This document shows positions 44,753 to 53,046 of a stretch of DNA of 64,000 nucleotides, in pieces. The position numbers and the translations under genes were made by a program. Origin of the DNA: Desulfarculales bacterium UBA702 (GTDB lineage: Bacteria; Desulfobacterota; Syntrophobacteria; Syntrophobacterales; Syntrophobacteraceae); NCBI GenBank assembly GCA_002298165.1, contig DBMI01000048.1, positions 10,890 through 74,889 of the forward strand. The letters are read 5' to 3'. Under the pieces are notes generated by a model. It worked only from the letters and a program-made list of their open reading frames with translations. It searched no databases and had not been told where the DNA came from. How positions within the stretch are numbered: position 1 is the first letter of the stretch; each line of letters starts with the position of its first letter.

Positions 44753-46699
44753 TTAAGCGGCAGCGACGCTTAACGCCTGACGGTTTTGAATCAGGTCATC
44801 GACTACAGCCGGTTCGGCCAGAGTCGAGGTATCACCGAGGTTATCCATCTCATTTGCGGCGATTTTTCTGAGGATGCGCCGCATGATTTTGCCCGACCTG
44901 GTCTTTGGAAGCCCTGGTGCCCACTGGATGAAATCAGGAGAAGCGATAGCTCCGATTTCCTTGCGGACCCACAGGATGAGTTCCTTGCGGAGTTCTTCCG
45001 AAGGTTCTCTGTTGGCCTTGAGGGTGACGAACGCGTAGATCCCCTGGCCCTTGATATCATGCGGGAAGCCGACGACCGCGGCCTCGGATACGGCCACATG
45101 CGCAACCAGGGCGCTCTCGATTTCGGCGGTCCCAAGCCGGTGGCCCGAGACGTTGATGACATCGTCGACCCGGCCGGTGATCCAGTAATAGCCGTCCTCG
45201 TCGCGGCGTGCTCCGTCTCCGGTAAAGTAATAACCGGCATAATTTGAAAAGTAGGTCTGCTTGAAGCGCTCATGATCGCCATAAACCGTCCTGAGCATTC
45301 CGGGCCAGGAGTCGGTTATTACCAGGTATCCCGAACCGGGACCTTCGATTATCGTACCTTCAGGGGAGAGTAGCGCGGGTTGCACGCCGAAGAAGGGCCG
45401 AGTTGCGGAACCAGGCTTAAGATCGGTTGCGCCGGGCAGAGGAGTAATCATTATCCCACCCGTTTCGGTCTGCCACCAGGTATCGACGATAGGAGACCTT
45501 TTCTCTCCGACTACATCATAATACCAGAGCCAGACTTCCGGATTTATTGGTTCGCCGACGGTGCCCAGGACTCGAATACTTTTTCGGGAAGTACGCTTCA
45601 CCGGCTCTTCGCCTTGGCGCATGATGGCCCGAATCGCGGTTGGAGCTGTGTAGAAGATATTTACGCCGTGCTTGTCCACAACGTCCCAGAACCTCGACCA
45701 GTCGGGGTAGTTGGGAATACCCTCGAACATCATGGTAGTTGCACCGTTGGCGAGCGGTCCATAGACGATGTAGCTGTGGCCGGTGACCCATCCGATATCC
45801 GCCGTACACCAGTAGATATCTCCATCATGATAGTCGAATACATACTGGTGGGTAAGAGCCGTATAGACCAGATATCCGCCGGTGGTATGCAAAACGCCCT
45901 TGGGCTTTCCGGTCGATCCCGAGGTATAGAGGATGAAAAGGGGGTCTTCAGAGTCCATCTTCTCCGGAGGACAATCTTCGGAGGCCTGGCTCATCAGTTC
46001 ATCCCAGTCAAGGTCACGCCCAGGAGTAACAGAAACATTACCACCGGTATGTTTAACCATGATGACTTTTTCCACCATGGGGGATTTTTCCAGCGCTTCG
46101 TCAGTGTTTTGCTTGAGCGGGATCCTTTTTCCGCCGCGCAGGCCTTCATCGGCCGTGATAACAACTGTGCCGCCGCAATCCTCGATGCGTCCCGCCAGAG
46201 CTTCGGGGGAGAACCCGGCGAATACTATCGAATGGATCACACCTATTCTTGTACAGGCAAGCATAGCGACCGCCAATTGCGGAATCATTGGAAGGTAGAT
46301 CGTTACGCGGTCACCTTTTTTGAGGCCGAGAGACTTCAGTATATTGGCGAATTTACAAACATCTCTGTGGAGTTCACGGTATGTGATCTTCTGACTCTTC
46401 GATGGGTCGTCGCCTTCCCAGATGATGGCAACCTGATCGCCGCGCTTGGCCAGGTGCCGGTCCAGGCAGTTGTAGCTGACATTGAGTTTTCCGTCGACGA
46501 ACCACTTTACCTTGACATCTCCTGAAAAACCGCCTTCCTTGACTTTGCTCCAGGGTGAAAACCAATCGATTCTCCCGGCCTGCTCACCCCAAAATCCTTC
46601 GGGGTCTTTGATGGACTTCTGGTACATCTCGAGATAGGTTTCATTGTTGCAATGGGAACTTTTTGCCCAGGCTTCCTGGACAGCGATTTTAGCGGCCAT
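44753..46699 (-). CDS. acs: Acetyl-CoA synthetase (AMP-forming)
   Basis: Acs activates acetate with ATP to acetyl-CoA, AMP and pyrophosphate. At 648 residues it has the usual length. It has the P-loop YTSGSTGKPKGVLHT, the WWQTETGG motif that lines the acetate pocket, and the C-terminal PKTRSGKIMRR, whose Lys604 is the catalytic lysine controlled by acetylation in this family. AGGAGGT lies five bases before the ATG. A promoter with an embedded palindrome lies 140-170 bases upstream and a terminator follows, so it is a single-gene unit. It runs opposite to the AckA/PduL fusion in the acetate node. Confidence 0.97.
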   Translation of the reverse strand: MAAKIAVQEAWAKSSHCNNETYLEMYQKSIKDPEGFWGEQAGRIDWFSPWSKVKEGGFSGDVKVKWFVDGKLNVSYNCLDRHLAKRGDQVAIIWEGDDPSKSQKITYRELHRDVCKFANILKSLGLKKGDRVTIYLPMIPQLAVAMLACTRIGVIHSIVFAGFSPEALAGRIEDCGGTVVITADEGLRGGKRIPLKQNTDEALEKSPMVEKVIMVKHTGGNVSVTPGRDLDWDELMSQASEDCPPEKMDSEDPLFILYTSGSTGKPKGVLHTTGGYLVYTALTHQYVFDYHDGDIYWCTADIGWVTGHSYIVYGPLANGATTMMFEGIPNYPDWSRFWDVVDKHGVNIFYTAPTAIRAIMRQGEEPVKRTSRKSIRVLGTVGEPINPEVWLWYYDVVGEKRSPIVDTWWQTETGGIMITPLPGATDLKPGSATRPFFGVQPALLSPEGTIIEGPGSGYLVITDSWPGMLRTVYGDHERFKQTYFSNYAGYYFTGDGARRDEDGYYWITGRVDDVINVSGHRLGTAEIESALVAHVAVSEAAVVGFPHDIKGQGIYAFVTLKANREPSEELRKELILWVRKEIGAIASPDFIQWAPGLPKTRSGKIMRRILRKIAANEMDNLGDTSTLAEPAVVDDLIQNRQALSVAAA

Positions 46700-46837
46700 T
46701 AATACCTCCTAATGGAACTGTGGTTGAAATGGTAGCTGTGTCCTTCCTGGAAAGATAGCAGGGCGAATATCGCTGTGATGCGATTGAGCGGGGCGGAATT
46801 TAACAACCTAGAGAGGACCCGGTTTAAATTGTCGCAA

Positions 46838-46867
46838 TTCGATAGCAATCTATCGAAATTTTGTCAA
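46838..46867 (-). promoter_or_regulatory. acs promoter with overlapping palindromic operator
   Basis: On the minus strand, TTGACA (46867-46862), a 17-base spacer and TATCGA (46844-46839) form a promoter with a perfect -35 and a weak -10. The perfect palindrome TTCGATAG-ATTG-CTATCGAA (46838-46857) covers the -10 and part of the spacer, as expected for a repressor site. The regulator is unknown. The leader to the start codon is about 130 bases. Confidence 0.6.
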
Positions 46868-47197
46868 TAGCACGTGATTTTTTGAACAAAATCGAGAGCT
46901 CACTCACTAAAATAATCCTTCCCCGCAAAAAAACACACCCGCCGTAAATTTTGGATCTCAAAACAAGGAGATTTTCGCCGGTGATTTACCATGAGAGAAA
47001 GATGACCTGGAATTATTTGATGGGCTGTATAGCGCGGATCGTTGTAATCGCATGTTGGTGTAGGGGCAAAAAATCTTTTGCCCCTACAATGACAACACCT
47101 TTGGGCAAGCCCGCAAAGAAGGTTATCTGATTGGTAGCTGGTGGTCGATAGATTGGAGACTTTCAGTGTCGGATCGGAACTCGTACTGAAATAAACA
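46868..47197. other. Intergenic stretch upstream of acs
   Basis: About 330 bases between the acs promoter and the RHS relic. It holds the palindrome at 47060-47087; I see no gene, tRNA or other promoter in it. Confidence 0.5.
47060..47087. repeat. GTAGGGGCAAAA palindrome, copy 2
   Basis: GTAGGGGCAAAA, AATC and TTTTGCCCCTAC form a perfect 12-bp stem. It matches copy 1 (30398-30425) except for a compensating swap at the innermost pair. Confidence 0.75.
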
Positions 47198-47458
47198 CTA
47201 TAGGTAAAAGGGTCGCCATCTGAGTCGGCTGGTGGTCCAGGATAGGATGGGCTGGACTGAAGAACCGTTTGGAAAGGTTGAAGTGGCGCTCACCTGGTCT
47301 GGCGCGGCGTCGGGTGTTATCGTTTTGGTGGTAATATTCCCATTAGAATCGTATTGGAAATCCACCCAACTCCCGGTGTCCATGTATCGCTGTTTAGGAA
47401 CGCGATTCTTTTCCTGGTCATAGGTGTAATCGACAATATCTCCCGCGTCCAGGGCCAT
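47198..47458 (-). pseudogene. RHS-repeat protein fragment
   Basis: This 86-codon frame contains VDYTYDQEKNRVPKQ and VDFQYDSNGNITTKT, the Y-D-x-x-G-N pattern of RHS/YD repeats from large secreted toxin-carrying proteins. Nothing before or after continues the repeat, so it is a remnant of a much larger gene. It lies at the left end of an AT-richer island. No intact toxin domain is visible. Confidence 0.5.
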
Positions 47459-47634
47459 GCTCTAGCATGGCAAAGCCATGGCATGTGCCTTCCTTGGTTC
47501 ATCAGTTGCACTGACAGGAAATGGATTGCGATTTCTTTAGACTGATTGTCATCGAGCAGCCTTCTTCTCCTATAACAGGAAGAGGTCACGAATACACATA
47601 CCATGCATTCATTGATAACTCAGCTTCAGTTTGT

Positions 47635-48108
47635 TCATATTCGGTATAACCTTTGCACCAGTGAGCCCATAAACAATCCAATGATTGCTCCGGTACATTC
47701 GATGATCAAGATTGAAGCCAACGTGCCAAGGATGAAAATTACATATTTAAAATAGAAATAGATACCTGCATCAACGTTTGACAATAACCCAGCACTACAT
47801 GCTGCAATTAACACTCCTGTTGGATATCCAGCTGTTAGCGAGAATGGTGAAATCAAAATACTTGTAGATATACAGACCAACTTACCGCCCATCGATGATG
47901 ATCTATTTATTAAGCAGTGTTGTATTAAATATCCTGATGTCATTCCGGACACTATTGTCACCAAAGCAAATAACACCTTCGGTTCATACGATATGCCACG
48001 ACTCATCATGCCTCCCTTTATGAAAAGCAGATGATAAAGAGCGAGCAGTAGGGATACAATTAATCCTATGGTAAGACCATTTCTTTTACGTATGAAAATT
48101 TCCAGCAT
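47635..48108 (-). CDS. Unknown four-TM membrane protein
   Basis: This 157-residue protein has a basic start (MLEIFIRKRNG) and four hydrophobic segments (GLIVSLLLALYHLLF, VLFALVTIVSG, the ISTSILISPF region and VIFILGTLASILII). The base composition is clearly AT-richer than the core genes. I recognise no family. It sits between two diverged copies of a short sequence and near the RHS relic; small membrane proteins often serve as immunity partners in such loci, but that is only a possibility. Confidence 0.5.
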   Translation of the reverse strand: MLEIFIRKRNGLTIGLIVSLLLALYHLLFIKGGMMSRGISYEPKVLFALVTIVSGMTSGYLIQHCLINRSSSMGGKLVCISTSILISPFSLTAGYPTGVLIAACSAGLLSNVDAGIYFYFKYVIFILGTLASILIIECTGAIIGLFMGSLVQRLYRI

Positions 48109-48154
48109 TATTGACCCCAGTGGGAAAGCCTAGGAATCGTATCATTGATTAGAT

Positions 48155-48442
48155 TTAATGTAGGAAAGCAATCGTACCAGCAATCGGCATGATTAGTAAG
48201 GGCATAATCACGGAACCCAAACATGCGCCGTCAACCCTTCTCAGTTGGTCGGCAAGAAAGTGAACTACGATTCCTTTGGCCCTGTTGTCTAAGAATCCTT
48301 CGCCTTCTGTAGCAGGAAAAAGCAATAAAGTGAGCGTCCCTATATCAAAGATCCTGCGCTCCATTGCTTTCCTCAACCGAGGTTCGGCTGCTAGCCTCTT
48401 GCCGCTGCGCGCCCGGATAATCACCTTATCCGGGCCGCCCAT
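48155..48442 (-). CDS. Hypothetical protein, possibly a gene remnant
   Basis: This 95-codon frame has a hydrophobic C-terminal segment (LGSVIMPLLIMPIAGTIAF). The part FLDNRAKGIVVHFLADQL resembles LLDDNQSKEIAIHFLSVQL, encoded in another minus-strand frame at about 47500-47580, so the two places are diverged copies of the same sequence. Its N-terminal third overlaps a perfect hairpin (48412-48434), which argues against an intact gene. Function unknown. Confidence 0.3.
   Translation of the reverse strand: MGGPDKVIIRARSGKRLAAEPRLRKAMERRIFDIGTLTLLLFPATEGEGFLDNRAKGIVVHFLADQLRRVDGACLGSVIMPLLIMPIAGTIAFLH
48412..48434. repeat. Perfect hairpin CCCGGATAA / TTATCCGGG
   Basis: A 9-bp stem with a TCACC loop near the right end of the RHS-relic segment, about 110 bases from the end of the endonuclease gene. 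No T-run of terminator type follows. Confidence 0.55.
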
Positions 48443-48543
48443 GATCCAGGGGTTATCCGTGCCACCCGCGAACCGTTGTAATCACCTATGATGGGGAAAC
48501 AGTTCGCGTTTGTAGAATTTCAGAATTTCTCCAGCCTGGTGCG

Positions 48544-49656
48544 CTATTCGCCCTTCGTTACTAGCTCCTGAATCCTGGTATTGGGAATGAGGGAATCCAT
48601 GGTGGCAGTCGTAAAAACCTTTCCGTTCAAGCGCAGCAGCAATTGGCGCATATCCTCTCGCCTTTGGCGAAACCCACGACCATCTATGCAAGCTATTACA
48701 TCATAACTCGGCCTGCCTGCTGCAACGTGCTCGTTCCGCTGAGTCTCTAATTCCTTGATCCGAGCCACTTTATCTCGGGCTGTGCCATCATCGCTTGTGA
48801 TCTTAGCCTCGATTACTGCAATCGGGCTTATTTCATCTGGGATGCAAAAATCAGGGGCTTGACCAAACCTCGGAATCCGTTCCGCTCTCCCCGTCTTTCG
48901 GTAGGAAACTCCTGCCAACCGTAAACGCTCTTCGACCGCGTTTTCCATGACCTCTCCCACCAGTTCAGAAACAGCATCGCGGTGGCCTGCAAATGGGCGT
49001 CCTAAATACCGCTCATAAAGCAAGATAGCATAAGGAATATTTTCACTGGCCGCGTATTTAAGAGAGTCCAGACCGGTTTGAGTATCAAATTTAGCGAGCC
49101 GATGAATAAAGCCTTCCTGGTCTGCTGGTACTCCTTTGATAATTTGGTTTATCGCAACGTTGATAAGGTGATCCAGCCTCTGGAGTGTCTTCGGCCTATT
49201 TGGAAGTGTGTTGCCTGAATTACGAGCATTCTCCACCCTTTCTTTGTATCGCGATAAGACCTTATGAATATACCTGGGATCTTCTCGGCATTGTCTATCT
49301 AAAGTTCGGGCAGAGCCTTGAGTTACGTCGCTATTCAACTCGGAGCGAGCCAGCTCAGCCCATTCCGGAGCTGTCATTCCCAAAATCGATCTTACAACAC
49401 CCAGGACCCGGCTGTTTTCTTGCAAAGCATTATTTATCGCAGCTTCTGAGAAATCCTCAAAGGCTTTGCTGGCGCGCTTTAGAGTTTCATAGGCATCTCG
49501 AAAGTCATTATATTTAGGGAAACACTTGCCCATTGGCATGAGGAGAAATTCGGAAACCAGATCAGAGAAAACAGCATCAACCATTTCTTCGAGACGCTGT
49601 TGGAGTTCTTGCGGAGAAAGCTCAAAAGGCCGTTTTGTTTCGGTCAATAATTTCAT
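48544..49656 (-). CDS. Restriction endonuclease, PD-(D/E)XK type, partner of the upstream methylase
   Basis: In this 370-residue protein the N-terminal two thirds is helical with no recognised family. The C-terminal part has a PD-(D/E)XK core: Glu in GEVMENAVEE, PD at 268-269 in QAPDFCIPDE and Glu283-x-Lys285 in AVIEAKITSDDG. It should cut DNA lacking the cognate methylation. It begins four bases after the methylase stop on the same strand. I call it the nuclease of the pair from the fold motif and the operon; the recognition site is unknown. Confidence 0.75.
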   Translation of the reverse strand: MKLLTETKRPFELSPQELQQRLEEMVDAVFSDLVSEFLLMPMGKCFPKYNDFRDAYETLKRASKAFEDFSEAAINNALQENSRVLGVVRSILGMTAPEWAELARSELNSDVTQGSARTLDRQCREDPRYIHKVLSRYKERVENARNSGNTLPNRPKTLQRLDHLINVAINQIIKGVPADQEGFIHRLAKFDTQTGLDSLKYAASENIPYAILLYERYLGRPFAGHRDAVSELVGEVMENAVEERLRLAGVSYRKTGRAERIPRFGQAPDFCIPDEISPIAVIEAKITSDDGTARDKVARIKELETQRNEHVAAGRPSYDVIACIDGRGFRQRREDMRQLLLRLNGKVFTTATMDSLIPNTRIQELVTKGE

Positions 49657-49660
49657 CCTT

Positions 49661-51853
49661 TTAAGTCATTGATGGCGTTATTTCCTTGATGAGGCGCTCA
49701 ATTTCAAGTTCCTCTCTCACTCCAGCGATAGTTATTCGAGCCAAACCCATTCGTCCCTTGATCTCAGTTCCCAGCTTCCATTCGTCTCTTAAAAGATTGA
49801 TGGCTCTCCGGGCAATGTGTCCAGCAAGCAGGCATCGGATATCTCCTTCCGTAACGCGAAGACCGCCCGATTTGAGCATGGATAGATCATTTTTTAATTT
49901 TTCGAGGATAGAGTCTTCTTGAGTCTCAGCTTTAATTCTCCGGCACACAAAAACGGAATCGAGAACGGATGATTTAGTTCGTGCAATATGAAGTGAAGCA
50001 CCCATTTCCGCCGGTACCGGTAAAGTGGCGGTACAATCAAGCCCCGCATCCAGGATAGCGACCACTATTGGAATATAGGCGCTCGGATCATTGTGATGAT
50101 AGGTAAAAACAAAGGGCGCTCCCGGCTTCAAAGCACCGGCATAATGACAGAATATCCTTGATAATCCTTTTGTGAAATGATTCAGATCGCGTCCCATGAC
50201 CTGATTGCCGGTCAATTCCTGGAGGGTCTTGGTTGAACTCGCTTTGAAGACATTGAACTCGCCAGCCAAAGCCAGTCGTAGCCATGCGTAGCAAAAGTCC
50301 ATTAATTCCGCGTATTGTACGTTGTCGAAATAGGGAGGATCAGTAAATACTCCGTCCAGTGAATCAGGGCTAAGCGGGATTTCCTCTGCAGAGCGCGAGT
50401 TTATCCACGCCTGACGGGCATCGGCTTTTGGGAACTGTTCAACCTGTTCGGCACTAATACTCTCCCCCACGATCGGGATTATTTCTTTTCTATGCCCTAT
50501 TTGCCTGGTCTCAAATGGCTGACGACAGTACTCTTTGGCCTTAGAGTACTTATCAATGAAGTGGCGGAAAGCTCCCGAACCGACCTTATGAATTCCTAGC
50601 AGATTATTCTCACATTGGACTAGCCCCACCGGAAAACCGTGGACACTAAAAATATCCTGGCATTTTAAAGCGTATGTATCGTAGCGTGCGAGCATATTCT
50701 GGTAACGCAAGAAATCGGAGAATACGGTAAGCAGAGCATGCCTTGACGGATTGTCTTCAACTTTCGAGATCCTCCTAAGCAGCAGTCCGAGTCCTAGGAG
50801 TTGGCGGTCGTTGAACATTTCCTTAAAGAGTTTATAGCCCCATCGATGGAGGCGTTTTGTTTCATCCCCCAGAGGAATGAAAGTTGATGGAATTGGAAGC
50901 TCAGCTTGTCTCTCCTCTAGCTTTTTTTTAGCTTTCAGGTAACGCTCAAAATCAGATGCATCCGGTCTTTTAAAAAAACGTCCCTGATAATTCGGCTTAC
51001 AAGTCGAACAATAATATTCGATGGCCCACAGGCGGTGTTTTGGCGGAGTGGTGGGACATCCCTCTGGATAGGAATAAATCTTGAAACAGGTGGAACATTT
51101 TATTTTATTCCTCTTGGCTGGGCCGTCTACATAAACTAGTTCTCCACAGAAATGGCAGAGTTCCGGATCAGCTATTGTTGGTTGACTTGTGAATTCATTG
51201 AGTTCGCCGCATTTGCGGCAGGCCACAACATGGTATGGATGCCGTACAGCTTCAGCCAGAAGATAACCAGGAAAAAGATCGTTCTCCTCTCCGCATTCCG
51301 GGCATGTTTGAGTTTTGACCCAAAGAAAGTACTTGACCTCAGCCAGTCCTCCGCAGAATCTGCAGGTGGTGCTATACAGGAATCCGATTTCCCGCTCTAT
51401 ATCGTTGATTACCGCCTGGGCATTTGTTGCGAAACTGTTTAGGTCCAGAGGCGCTAACGACTGTCGAGCAATCCAGAACGCCATAGGATTGATATCGGCG
51501 CCAATTATGCTAAAGCCCAAACGATTTGCTTCAAGAATAGGAGTCCCTCCGCCCATGAATGGATCTGCGATGACCCCCGTAAACTGATGCGCTCGCCAAT
51601 AGTCCTCCCGCAAAGAATTTTCACTGTCGAATTCCGCCAACAAAAGATTGCGAAACACGGTGCCTGGTCGGCGGGCAAACCATTTATGGATTCCGATTAC
51701 GGGGCGGTAGCTCTGCTGAATCTGCTTCTCCCTTTTTGCCAGTGAAGCAGTAAATTCAATGTCGAAGCGAGTTTCGAGAGAATTGTGGGCCAGCTCCCCA
51801 CCAGGCATGGTACCATTTCGGTATTTAGGATAGACGATAAAGGCTTGGCGCAT
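49661..51853 (-). CDS. DNA methyltransferase with DUF1156-like N-terminus and zinc-ribbon insert
   Basis: This is a 730-residue protein from the ATG at 51853 (GGGGTGAG directly upstream). Near the N-terminus GIHKWFARRPGTVFR resembles the K-W-x-A-R-R-P opening of DUF1156 methylases. SAM motif I is DPFMGGGTPILEANRLG (~97-113) and catalytic motif IV is TDPPYFDNVQYAELMDF (~504-520), as in N6-adenine or N4-cytosine methylases. Between them are six CxxC pairs (residues ~164-285: CRFC, CPEC, CRKC, CHFC, CSTC, CSTC), enough for three zinc ribbons. It forms a two-gene unit with the downstream nuclease. Composition is AT-richer than the surrounding housekeeping genes. Confidence 0.85.
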   Translation of the reverse strand: MRQAFIVYPKYRNGTMPGGELAHNSLETRFDIEFTASLAKREKQIQQSYRPVIGIHKWFARRPGTVFRNLLLAEFDSENSLREDYWRAHQFTGVIADPFMGGGTPILEANRLGFSIIGADINPMAFWIARQSLAPLDLNSFATNAQAVINDIEREIGFLYSTTCRFCGGLAEVKYFLWVKTQTCPECGEENDLFPGYLLAEAVRHPYHVVACRKCGELNEFTSQPTIADPELCHFCGELVYVDGPAKRNKIKCSTCFKIYSYPEGCPTTPPKHRLWAIEYYCSTCKPNYQGRFFKRPDASDFERYLKAKKKLEERQAELPIPSTFIPLGDETKRLHRWGYKLFKEMFNDRQLLGLGLLLRRISKVEDNPSRHALLTVFSDFLRYQNMLARYDTYALKCQDIFSVHGFPVGLVQCENNLLGIHKVGSGAFRHFIDKYSKAKEYCRQPFETRQIGHRKEIIPIVGESISAEQVEQFPKADARQAWINSRSAEEIPLSPDSLDGVFTDPPYFDNVQYAELMDFCYAWLRLALAGEFNVFKASSTKTLQELTGNQVMGRDLNHFTKGLSRIFCHYAGALKPGAPFVFTYHHNDPSAYIPIVVAILDAGLDCTATLPVPAEMGASLHIARTKSSVLDSVFVCRRIKAETQEDSILEKLKNDLSMLKSGGLRVTEGDIRCLLAGHIARRAINLLRDEWKLGTEIKGRMGLARITIAGVREELEIERLIKEITPSMT

Positions 51854-52287
51854 CTCACCCCGAAAATTTAATAAAGTGGTGTCCAAATATATTAGGGAAA
51901 CGAGGCCCACTTAGACAGATTCTAAAATATCATAGATCTAGTGGGAAAGTGAAACAAAGCGGTATTTTTCAGCTGCACGCGTTTTGAAGTTGGTCGGAGC
52001 GCTTTAGGACCTCTTCAGAGATCCACGGACATGCCCAGAGAGGTGATAAGCCGCAAGGCAACATCATCAGGGCATCAGGCTAGGTTGACTGGGGACTATC
52101 ACGAATTCTATCTGAAACCCGGAGGTCTGGAAGGGAACGCATCCCTCAAGAAAGTGGAGTTAACCATCTTGGGGCACTAGCTTAGCCATTTCGACTCGGG
52201 TGTGATGGAGTCGGATTGTATGGGAAGCACTGATTCAGAAAAAATACCATCCTGAGCTTTCGGCCCAGTTGCTTGCCGAAGATAAAT
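51854..52287. other. Intergenic stretch upstream of the restriction-modification pair; possible 49-codon relic
   Basis: It holds a possible promoter for the methylase (51929-51957). It also holds a plus-strand frame, ATG 52031 to TAG 52180, with 49 codons ending GDYHEFYLKPGGLEGNASLK and then KVELTILGH. The ending reads like the C-terminus of a protein, but there is no ribosome site and no family I recognise. It may be a gene remnant at the island border. Confidence 0.25.
51929..51957 (-). promoter_or_regulatory. Candidate promoter of the restriction-modification operon
   Basis: Minus strand: TTGTTT (51957-51952), a 17-base spacer and TATGAT (51934-51929). The -10 is good and the -35 is weak. 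It lies about 75 bases upstream of the chosen methylase start. Confidence 0.35.
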
Positions 52288-53046
52288 TTATAGCTCGCAG
52301 GCGACAAGGTCTTTTTGGAAAAGGTCCAGCATCTGGTCGGGTAGGGCGGGGCTTTCGATAGTAGTGGGTGCATTCTCTCCTGGCAGCACTAAAGTGAGTG
52401 CCTGTGCATGCAGCCCCAGGCGTTCAAATGCATGGTTGGTGCTCAGGTACTTCGCGGCGCGTGTCGAACCGTAGCGCAGGTCACCGACTACCGGGTGTCC
52501 CGAGAGCTTGGCATGGCGTCGGATCTGGTGCGTGCGGCCGGAAAGCAGCTCTATTTCCACCATTGTGTAGTGCGCGCTGTGCTCAAGGACTCGATACCGC
52601 GTCCGACTTTCCTGCCGGCGCCCAGTGCCTTCGGGATTGCGGCGTCCTCCGGCGGCAGCGGTAAGGGCCCAAGCCCATGTTCCCCACGGATCGATTCCTT
52701 CCGGTTTTTCGATCCGGCCATGCAAGATCGCTATGTACCGCTTCCTAACCTGCCGGGACTCAAACTGGCTTGAAAGAGAGCGGAACACCTCGCGTGCGAG
52801 GGCCAGGAAAATCAGCCCGCTTGTCTCCCTGTCGAGGCGATGAACGGGATTGACACCAAAACCCCGGTCCATTCCGGCACTTTCCCCGATGGTCGCATCT
52901 GCCCGGACAAAAGCCGACACCAGGGAGCACAGATCGCGACCGGGTTCATTGTGGATACTCAGGCCCGCGGGCTTATCCACCACCAGCCAACCCTTCCCAA
53001 GGGCAAGAACGGGTATGCGTATGCCTTTATACTCAATCGTCCTCAT
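52288..53046 (-). CDS. RluA-family pseudouridine synthase
   Basis: This 252-residue enzyme converts uridine to pseudouridine in rRNA or tRNA. The catalytic Asp is in VHRLDRETSG, with WLVVDKPAGLSIHNEP near the N-terminus and ELLSGRTHQIRRH later. No S4 domain is present. The start overlaps the end of the upstream hybrid kinase gene by 14 bases, and GGGAGGAG is immediately before the ATG. The exact target uridine cannot be assigned. Confidence 0.92.
   Translation of the reverse strand: MRTIEYKGIRIPVLALGKGWLVVDKPAGLSIHNEPGRDLCSLVSAFVRADATIGESAGMDRGFGVNPVHRLDRETSGLIFLALAREVFRSLSSQFESRQVRKRYIAILHGRIEKPEGIDPWGTWAWALTAAAGGRRNPEGTGRRQESRTRYRVLEHSAHYTMVEIELLSGRTHQIRRHAKLSGHPVVGDLRYGSTRAAKYLSTNHAFERLGLHAQALTLVLPGENAPTTIESPALPDQMLDLFQKDLVACEL

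Noticed and set aside
45380..46525. Long open frame on the plus strand (381 codons)
   Set aside because: It lies entirely antisense to acs, has no family likeness and follows from the codon bias of the real gene.
47035..48487. Possible direct repeats (CGTTGTAATC at about 47039 and 48472) flanking the RHS-relic segment
   Set aside because: Only ten bases match exactly and the surrounding similarity is poor; not enough for attachment sites.
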